From assembly GCA_003695865.1 (NCBI GenBank), contig RFGQ01000370.1, forward strand, positions 1 through 10,336: 10,336 nucleotides of DNA, written 5' to 3'. Below, one piece after another: positions 6,389-10,336 of this stretch. The notes beneath the pieces are model-generated. The model searched no databases, was not told where the DNA came from, and worked only from the letters and a program-made list of their open reading frames with translations. This stretch comes from Gemmatimonadota bacterium (GTDB lineage: Bacteria > Gemmatimonadota > Gemmatimonadetes > Longimicrobiales > Gaopeijiaceae). Both the position numbers and the translations under genes were made by a program. Position 1 is the first letter of the stretch; every line of letters begins with the position of its first letter.

Positions 6389-7756
6389 ATGCCTTCGCTC
6401 GGCTCGATCCTCTCGATTGCGAACTCCGCGCTCAAGGCGCAGCAGCAGGCGTTGCAGGTGACGGCGCACAACATCGCCAACGCCTCGACCGAAGGATACT
6501 CGCGCCAGCGGGCCGTGCTGGCGGCCGGTCCTCCCCAGGTGTCGCCCGAAGGCGTTTTCGGGAGCGGCGTGCGCGTGGTGGACGTGCAGCGCGTACGCGA
6601 CTTCTTTCTCGACCAGGCTGTGCGCTCCGAGACCTCGCGGGCGCAGGATCACGGTACGCGCGGAGACATCCTGGCGCGCATCGAGACGATCCTCTCTGAA
6701 CCGACCGAACAGGGGCCGGCCTCGAACCTCGACGCCTTCTTCAACGCCTGGAGTGAGTTGGCCACGAACCCCACCAATGCGACCGCGCGCGAACTGGTGC
6801 TCGCGTCGGGCGGCCAGGTCGCGGCCGACTTCAACCGCATGGGCGCCTCGCTCGACGAGCTGCGGCTCGAGACGGAGAGCCGGCTGCAGGCGGCGGTGGA
6901 CCGCATCAACGCCATCCTCACCGATATCGCCTCGATGAACCGTGAGATCGTCGCGCAGGAAGCGAGCGGCCTCACCGCCGCCGACACCCGCGACGCGCGC
7001 GCCCGCCTGGTGGACGAGCTGGGCTCGCTGGTGCCGCTCCAGGTGGTGCAGGCGAAGGACGGGTCGATCGGGGTGATCGTCTCGGGCGTTTCGGTGGTCG
7101 ATCAGGGGGACGCGCGGCAGGTCGAGACCAAGGTGGTGGGCGGGGTGAAGGGCATCGGCCTCACGAGCAAGCCCGACCTGTTCGCAGAGACCGGGGGGCA
7201 GACGGGCGGCATGCTCGCGGCGCTCAACACCGACATCCCCGACGCGCGCCAGTCGCTCGACGACATGGCGGCGGCGCTCGTGGCTCAGGTGAACACACTG
7301 CACCGCACGGGCACGAACCCGCTGGGTACGACGAACGTCGACTTCTTCGATCCGGCCGGCATCACTGCCACGGGCATGCGGGTCGCGATCACCGATCGCG
7401 ACGAGGTGTCGGCCGGCGTGGGAGACGGCACCGGGGCGTACCAGGCCGGAGCGAACGATGTGGCGCTCGGGATCGCCCAGCTCCGCGACACGACCGTCGC
7501 CGCGCTGTCCGATACGTTCACCGGTGCTCTGACCACGCTGGTGTCGGACGTGGGCCAGAAGTTACGTTCCAACAGTGCAGCCGCGGAGGTCCACCAGACG
7601 CTGGCCGATCAGGCCGGTGCGCGCCGTGCCGCGCTCAGCGAGGTCTCGGTGGACGAGGAGCTGGTGCAGATGATCCAGTTCCAGACGGCCTACGCCGCCG
7701 CGGCCAGAGTCGTGTCCACGACCGACGAGATGCTGGCGTCGCTCCTCGCCGTGTGA
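6389..7756 (+). CDS. flgK: Flagellar hook-associated protein 1, FlgK
   Basis: First hook-filament junction protein, placed on the hook by export through the flagellar channel. It has 455 residues, shorter than enteric FlgK (about 550); the difference lies in the variable middle domains. The N-terminus has the axial signature at about 23-40 (QVTAHNIANASTEGYSRQR). The next family motif is at about 62-80 (VRVVDVQRVRDFFLDQAVRS). A DAFFNAWSELATNPTNATAR segment, typical of FlgK, lies at about 112-131. The C-terminal axial helix ends with VSVDEELVQMIQFQTAYAAA and ARVVSTTDEMLASLL. It starts one base after flgN with AGG at 6380-6382 as a modest ribosome binding site. The usual partner flgL does not follow; csrA does, 40 bases downstream. 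Confidence 0.95.
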   Translation: MPSLGSILSIANSALKAQQQALQVTAHNIANASTEGYSRQRAVLAAGPPQVSPEGVFGSGVRVVDVQRVRDFFLDQAVRSETSRAQDHGTRGDILARIETILSEPTEQGPASNLDAFFNAWSELATNPTNATARELVLASGGQVAADFNRMGASLDELRLETESRLQAAVDRINAILTDIASMNREIVAQEASGLTAADTRDARARLVDELGSLVPLQVVQAKDGSIGVIVSGVSVVDQGDARQVETKVVGGVKGIGLTSKPDLFAETGGQTGGMLAALNTDIPDARQSLDDMAAALVAQVNTLHRTGTNPLGTTNVDFFDPAGITATGMRVAITDRDEVSAGVGDGTGAYQAGANDVALGIAQLRDTTVAALSDTFTGALTTLVSDVGQKLRSNSAAAEVHQTLADQAGARRAALSEVSVDEELVQMIQFQTAYAAAARVVSTTDEMLASLLAV

Positions 7757-7796
7757 GCCGCCGCCCCTCGGTCGGTCGCGACATGAGGGGGGCTGC

Positions 7797-8123
7797 GTGC
7801 TGATCCTGAGCCGACGACCCGGCGAAGGCATTCTCATCGACGGCGGCATCCGTATCGTGGTGCTGGCCTCCGACGGCGGAGGCGTGCGCCTCGGTATCGA
7901 GGCGCCGGAGTCGGTGGGCATCGTGCGTGAGGAGATCGTCGAGCGCATCGCCGACGAGAACCGCCGCGCCGGTGCGACCCCCGAGGCCCGGCGTTGGCTG
8001 GAGGAGCTCGATGGCGCCGTGCCTCGCCGGACGGGCCCCGACGGCGACGCGGCGCGCGCGGCCCGGGCCGATGCCCCCGAGACGGACCCGGACGGCGAAG
8101 GCGGGTCGCAGCAGGCTTCCTGA
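7797..8123 (+). CDS. csrA: Translational regulator CsrA with C-terminal extension
   Basis: RNA-binding post-transcriptional regulator that dimerises and binds GGA motifs, often over ribosome binding sites. In flagellar clusters it commonly tunes flagellin translation. It has 108 residues against 61 in E. coli. Residues 1-55 are a full CsrA core: MLILSRRPGE at the N-terminus, VRLGIEAP at 30-37, and VREEIVERI at 43-51, with Arg44 matching the RNA-binding Arg44 of E. coli. Residues 56-108 are an Ala/Asp/Glu/Gly/Pro/Arg-rich, probably disordered tail. The start is GTG, with a strong GAGGGGGG at 7785-7792 four bases upstream. It is the last gene of the long operon and is followed by an inverted repeat. 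No fliW, whose product usually antagonises CsrA, is present in the window. Confidence 0.95.
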   Translation: MLILSRRPGEGILIDGGIRIVVLASDGGGVRLGIEAPESVGIVREEIVERIADENRRAGATPEARRWLEELDGAVPRRTGPDGDAARAARADAPETDPDGEGGSQQAS

Positions 8124-8143
8124 CGCCCCTCGCCACGCTCCTG

Positions 8144-8168
8144 GACACGCGCCGTCGAGGCGCGTGTC
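8144..8168 (+). terminator. Perfect inverted repeat downstream of csrA, terminator-like
   Basis: GACACGCGCC at 8144-8153 is the exact reverse complement of GGCGCGTGTC at 8159-8168, with the five-base loop GTCGA. It begins 20 bases after the csrA stop and ends eight bases before the predicted motA promoter. That is where a terminator closing the long flagellar operon would be expected. No T-tract follows directly (only GTTT at 8181-8184), so termination strength is uncertain. It may act as a partial terminator or as a 3'-end stabiliser. Confidence 0.6.
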
Positions 8169-8176
8169 GCCCCTCC

Positions 8177-8203
8177 TGAAGTTTCCCCGTAGCACGTCGA
8201 TAC
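8177..8203 (+). promoter_or_regulatory. Sigma-28 (FliA)-type promoter for motAB
   Basis: TGAAGTTT at 8177-8184, an 11-base spacer, then GTCGATAC at 8196-8203. The enteric FliA consensus is TAAAGTTT, 11 bases, GCCGATAA: this site matches 7 of 8 and 6 of 8 positions with exact spacing. It is the only stretch in the gap between csrA and motA that looks like a promoter, and it is conspicuously AT-richer than its surroundings. Transcription would start near 8209-8211, giving a leader of about 120 bases before the motA GTG. motA is FliA-dependent in E. coli, so the role fits. fliA itself is encoded at the left end of this window. Confidence 0.75.
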
Positions 8204-8210
8204 TCGGGAC

Positions 8211-8261
8211 ACGCAGGTGTGCGTCGGGGCGCTCCAGCGCTTCCCGCGCACACACCTGCGT
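8211..8261 (+). other. Long hairpin at the 5' end of the motAB leader RNA
   Basis: ACGCAGGTGTG at 8211-8221 pairs perfectly with CACACCTGCGT at 8251-8261. Further pairs extend inward with small bulges: CG 8222-8223 with CG 8247-8248, GGG 8226-8228 with CCC 8243-8245, and GCGC 8229-8232 with GCGC 8237-8240 around a four-base loop. It starts where the predicted sigma-28 promoter would begin transcription, so the RNA would carry it at or near its 5' end. Possible roles are protection of the mRNA, attenuation, or, as DNA, a dyad operator. It lies about 69 bases before the motA start and does not cover the ribosome binding site. Confidence 0.6.
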
Positions 8262-8316
8262 ATGGCCGCCTGCGGGCGGGGCGGCACCGGGGAACGCCGC
8301 CGAAGGGGCATCAACG

Positions 8317-8321
8317 AAGGA
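8317..8321 (+). promoter_or_regulatory. Ribosome binding site deciding the motA start
   Basis: AAGGA lies eight bases before the GTG at 8330, the only start that gives a normal MotA N-terminus. The reading frame is open upstream to 8219, but that part spans the leader hairpin and shows no MotA similarity. The same five bases fit the minimal CsrA target pattern A-N-GGA, and csrA is the gene just upstream. Direct CsrA control of motA is only a possibility, because this pattern is shared by many ordinary ribosome binding sites. Confidence 0.6.
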
Positions 8322-8329
8322 CGGGGCTC

Positions 8330-9193
8330 GTGTTCGTCGTCATCGGACTGGTTGTCGTGTTCGGCAGCATCATCGTGGGCTACACCATGCACCACGGTGA
8401 GCTCGCCGTGCTCATCCAGGTCAACGAGTTCGTGATCATCGGCGGGGCCGCCTTCGGCGCCATGCTCATGGCGAACAAACCGTCCACGGTGAAGCGGATC
8501 TTCATCGAAGTCATCGGGCTGCTCAAGCCGAACCCCTACAACAAGAAGGCGTTCTCCGAACTGCTCCAGGTGCTCTACGAGATCTTCTATGTGGCTCGCA
8601 AGGACGGTCTCGTCGGCATCGAGTCGCACGTCGAAAACCCGCACGAATCCGAGATCTTCAAGAAGTACCCGAGTTTCCTGAAGAACCACCACGCGGTCCA
8701 CTTCCTCTCCGATACGCTCAAGGTGCTGCTCACCGGGGCCGTCGACGACCACCACCTCGCGGAGATCCTCGAACTCGACATGGAGCGTCACCACGAAGAG
8801 GCCATGGTGGTGCCCGAGGCGCTCACCACGGTGGGGGACGCGATGCCGGGGTTCGGAATCGTCGCGGCGGTGCTGGGCGTCATCATCACGATGGGCAAGA
8901 TCGGCGGCGCCGCCGCCGAGGTGGGCGAGTCGGTGGCCGCCGCGCTCGTGGGGACGTTCCTCGGAATCCTGCTGGCCTACGGCGTGATCGGGCCCATGGC
9001 GCACGCCATCGCCACACGTACGAAGGGCGAGGAGGCCTACATGGCGTGCATCCGCACGGCGCTCCTCTCGTTCGCGCGGGGCGACCCACCCATCACCAGC
9101 GTGGAGTTCGCGCGCCGGGCCATCGAGCCCGAAGACCGGCCTTCGTTCACCGAGCTGGAAGAGTCCACCCGTAAGAAGGCGAGCGCGGCGTAA
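8330..9193 (+). CDS. motA: Flagellar motor stator protein MotA
   Basis: Inner-membrane stator subunit; with MotB it forms the ion channel whose flow turns the rotor. It has 287 residues, close to E. coli MotA (295). Transmembrane segments lie at about 1-18, 30-48, 170-190 and 201-222. The cytoplasmic loop between helices 2 and 3 carries Arg90 and Glu98, the positions that contact FliG in E. coli. Pro173 (in MPGFGIVAAVLGVI) and Pro222 also fall at the same numbers as in E. coli. A third cytoplasmic stretch follows, ending in a charged tail. The start is GTG at 8330 with AAGGA upstream. The stop shares a base with the motB start (TAATG). It is probably transcribed from the sigma-28-type promoter at 8177-8203. 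All key residues are present, so it should be functional. Confidence 0.97.
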   Translation: MFVVIGLVVVFGSIIVGYTMHHGELAVLIQVNEFVIIGGAAFGAMLMANKPSTVKRIFIEVIGLLKPNPYNKKAFSELLQVLYEIFYVARKDGLVGIESHVENPHESEIFKKYPSFLKNHHAVHFLSDTLKVLLTGAVDDHHLAEILELDMERHHEEAMVVPEALTTVGDAMPGFGIVAAVLGVIITMGKIGGAAAEVGESVAAALVGTFLGILLAYGVIGPMAHAIATRTKGEEAYMACIRTALLSFARGDPPITSVEFARRAIEPEDRPSFTELEESTRKKASAA

Positions 9194-10095
9194 TGGACGG
9201 CGGCGAGAAGAAGATCATCATCGTCAAGAAGAAGAAGGGCGGTCACGGGGGCCACCACGGTGGCTCGTGGAAGGTGGCCTACGCCGATTTCGTCACCGCC
9301 ATGATGGCCTTCTTCCTCGTGATGTGGATCATGAGCATGGACGAGGGCGTGAAGGACCTCGTCCAGGGCTACTTCTCGAACCCCATCGGGTGGCGCAAGG
9401 CGTTCTCGGGCGGGCAGAACCCGCTGTCGTCGGGCAACGCGCCCACCAACCTCGACATCCGCCGGGCGGTGCTGCTGTCGCGCGAGTACCAGCGCGCGGC
9501 CTTCGAGGACGTGGCCGAAGAGATCGAGGAAGGCCTCGAGGCGTCGGGCGTGACCGCGGGGATCGACGCGGCCGTCGAGATCGAGGTCACCGATCAGGGC
9601 CTACGCATCGAGTTGATGGAGACCGGTGAGGGCGACCCCTTCTTCGACCGGTCTTCCGCTGAACTCAAGCCGACGCTCGCCCGCGTGCTCGGCGCGATCG
9701 CGCCCCGGCTCAACGAACTCACCAACCCGATCGTGATCGAAGGCCATACCGACGCGATGCCCTTCGCCAACCCCAGGCCGGGCTACACGAACTGGGAGCT
9801 GTCGGCCGATCGGGCGCAGGCGGCGCGGCGGGTGCTCGAGGCTTCGGGCCTGGGACGCTGGCGGGTCGCCGAGGTGCGCGGGTACGCCGACCGCAAGCTC
9901 AAGGTGCCCGACGACCCGTACGCGGCGCGCAACCGGCGCATCTCGCTGCTGCTGCCCTTCGAGGACGTCACCGAGGCCGAGGCTCTGGCCCTGCTGGGGC
10001 GCGAGGCGCACGAGGTCGCAACCGACACGGCCGCCGCGGTGAGCGAGGACCACGTGCAGGCCCTGCGCGAGGCGCGTCCGGGCGGGGGGCACTGA
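9193..10095 (+). CDS. motB: Flagellar motor stator protein MotB
   Basis: Stator subunit that anchors MotA to peptidoglycan and carries the ion-binding residue. It has 300 residues (E. coli 308). The cytoplasmic N-terminus is rich in Lys, Gly and His (residues 6-24). The single transmembrane helix (about 29-48) contains YADFVTAMMAFFLVMWIM, with the ion-binding aspartate at position 32 exactly as in E. coli. The resemblance of this helix to proton-type MotB rather than PomB suggests a proton-driven motor. The periplasmic plug and linker follow. The OmpA-like peptidoglycan-binding domain (about 150-258) shows IEGHTDAMPF at 182-191, ELSADRAQAARRVL, and AARNRRISLLL. An Ala/Glu-rich tail of about 40 residues ends the protein. 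It is translationally coupled to motA by a one-base overlap. Confidence 0.97.
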   Translation: MDGGEKKIIIVKKKKGGHGGHHGGSWKVAYADFVTAMMAFFLVMWIMSMDEGVKDLVQGYFSNPIGWRKAFSGGQNPLSSGNAPTNLDIRRAVLLSREYQRAAFEDVAEEIEEGLEASGVTAGIDAAVEIEVTDQGLRIELMETGEGDPFFDRSSAELKPTLARVLGAIAPRLNELTNPIVIEGHTDAMPFANPRPGYTNWELSADRAQAARRVLEASGLGRWRVAEVRGYADRKLKVPDDPYAARNRRISLLLPFEDVTEAEALALLGREAHEVATDTAAAVSEDHVQALREARPGGGH

Positions 10096-10145
10096 GCGCT
10101 CGCCGGCTCCGGCTCGCCGGGCCGGGCGCACCTGGGCCACCCGCA

Positions 10146-10172
10146 CGGCAACCTCCGGCCGGGAGTGTGCCG
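10146..10172. terminator. Hairpin between convergent motB and minus-strand gene
   Basis: CGGCA at 10146-10150 pairs with TGCCG at 10168-10172, and CTCC at 10153-10156 pairs with GGAG at 10162-10165. A two-by-two internal mismatch lies between the two stems, and the loop is GGCCG. It sits in the 94-base gap between two genes that converge, where a shared terminator would be expected. There is no T-tract on either strand, so this is a weak candidate. A second stem (CCGCCGC at 10183-10189 with GCGGCGG at 10197-10203) overlaps the minus-strand stop codon. Confidence 0.3.
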
Positions 10173-10189
10173 CCTGCTCCGCCCGCCGC

Positions 10190-10336
10190 TCAGCCTGCGG
10201 CGGCGAGGGAGCGCCTGAGCGCCGCGCGCACGTCGTCCAGCGCCGGCACCCCCCGCAGACCCTCGTCGGTAGGATAGACCCGGCAGCAGTTCGCGTCGGC
10301 GGCCTCGGCGTCTCCCGCCACGTCCCGTCCGTCGAC
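10190..10336 (-). CDS. C-terminal end of a probable MarR-family regulator (partial)
   Basis: A minus-strand frame is open from the right edge to a TGA at 10190-10192, giving 48 residues. It runs convergent to motB. The fragment contains DAEAADANCCRVYPTDEGLR followed by a hydrophobic/acidic helix and an Ala/Arg-rich end. The spacing of aspartates, the R-x-Y-x-T-x-x-G pattern and the following helix resemble the wing and start of the last helix of MarR-type winged-helix regulators. Most of the protein, including the recognition helix, lies outside the window. No link to flagella is visible. The tyrosine and threonine codons (TAT, CCT, ACC) and the frame-wide GC bias are compatible with coding. 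The family call is tentative. Confidence 0.5.
   Translation of the reverse strand, partial: VDGRDVAGDAEAADANCCRVYPTDEGLRGVPALDDVRAALRRSLAAAG

Noticed and set aside
8219..8329. Upstream extension of motA to an earlier start at 8219
   Set aside because: The extension would translate through the leader hairpin, has no MotA similarity and no ribosome binding site. The GTG at 8330 gives the normal MotA N-terminus.
7562..9004. Long minus-strand open frame of 480 codons opposite flgK, csrA and motA
   Set aside because: It runs across two clear genes and the promoter gap, has low-complexity Arg/His/Asp-rich translation, and has no domain signature.
10098..10120. Direct repeat of GCTCGCCGG (10098-10106 and 10112-10120) after motB
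   Set aside because: Two copies of nine GC-only-type bases in very GC-rich DNA are not enough for a repeat element or binding site.
1..10336. tRNA, rRNA, CRISPR, insertion sequence or prophage signals
   Set aside because: No cloverleaf, spaced repeats, transposase, integrase or terminal inverted repeats were seen; genes are packed almost end to end and all fit a flagellar cluster.

Overview
The window is a stretch of a flagellar gene cluster from a GC-rich, Gram-negative (diderm) bacterium. The diderm call rests on the L-ring gene flgH and the P-ring genes flgI and flgA. The very high GC content and the gene order would fit Gemmatimonadota or a deltaproteobacterium-like lineage. No 16S or other marker is present, so the taxon is only a suggestion.

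Thirteen forward genes run in one direction. Positions 1-8123 look like one long, tightly coupled operon: the 3' part of fliA (sigma-28), a membrane protein with a cytoplasmic helix-turn-helix-like tail (placed like SwrB after sigD), flgF and flgG (rod), flgA, flgH and flgI (P and L rings), a single-domain flgJ (rod-binding), flgN (export chaperone), flgK (hook-filament junction) and csrA. Most junctions are ATGA or GTGA overlaps or gaps of a few bases.

A 207-base gap (8123-8330) separates csrA from motA. It holds, in order, a perfect 10-bp inverted repeat (terminator-like), a strong match to the sigma-28 (FliA) promoter consensus with exact spacing, and a long imperfect hairpin starting where the transcript is expected to begin. 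The stator genes motA and motB follow, overlapping by one base. The stators therefore appear to be a separate late transcription unit controlled by the sigma factor encoded at the left end of the window.

At the right edge, on the minus strand and converging on motB, is the C-terminal end of a probable MarR-type regulator, with a hairpin between the two genes.

Most of the window is ordinary flagellar biology. The points worth a second look are the motA leader (promoter plus 5'-terminal hairpin), the SwrB-like gene after fliA, a FlgH with no lipoprotein cysteine, a CsrA with a roughly 50-residue tail, the absence of flgL and fliW between flgK and motA, and an atypical-codon linker inside flgA.
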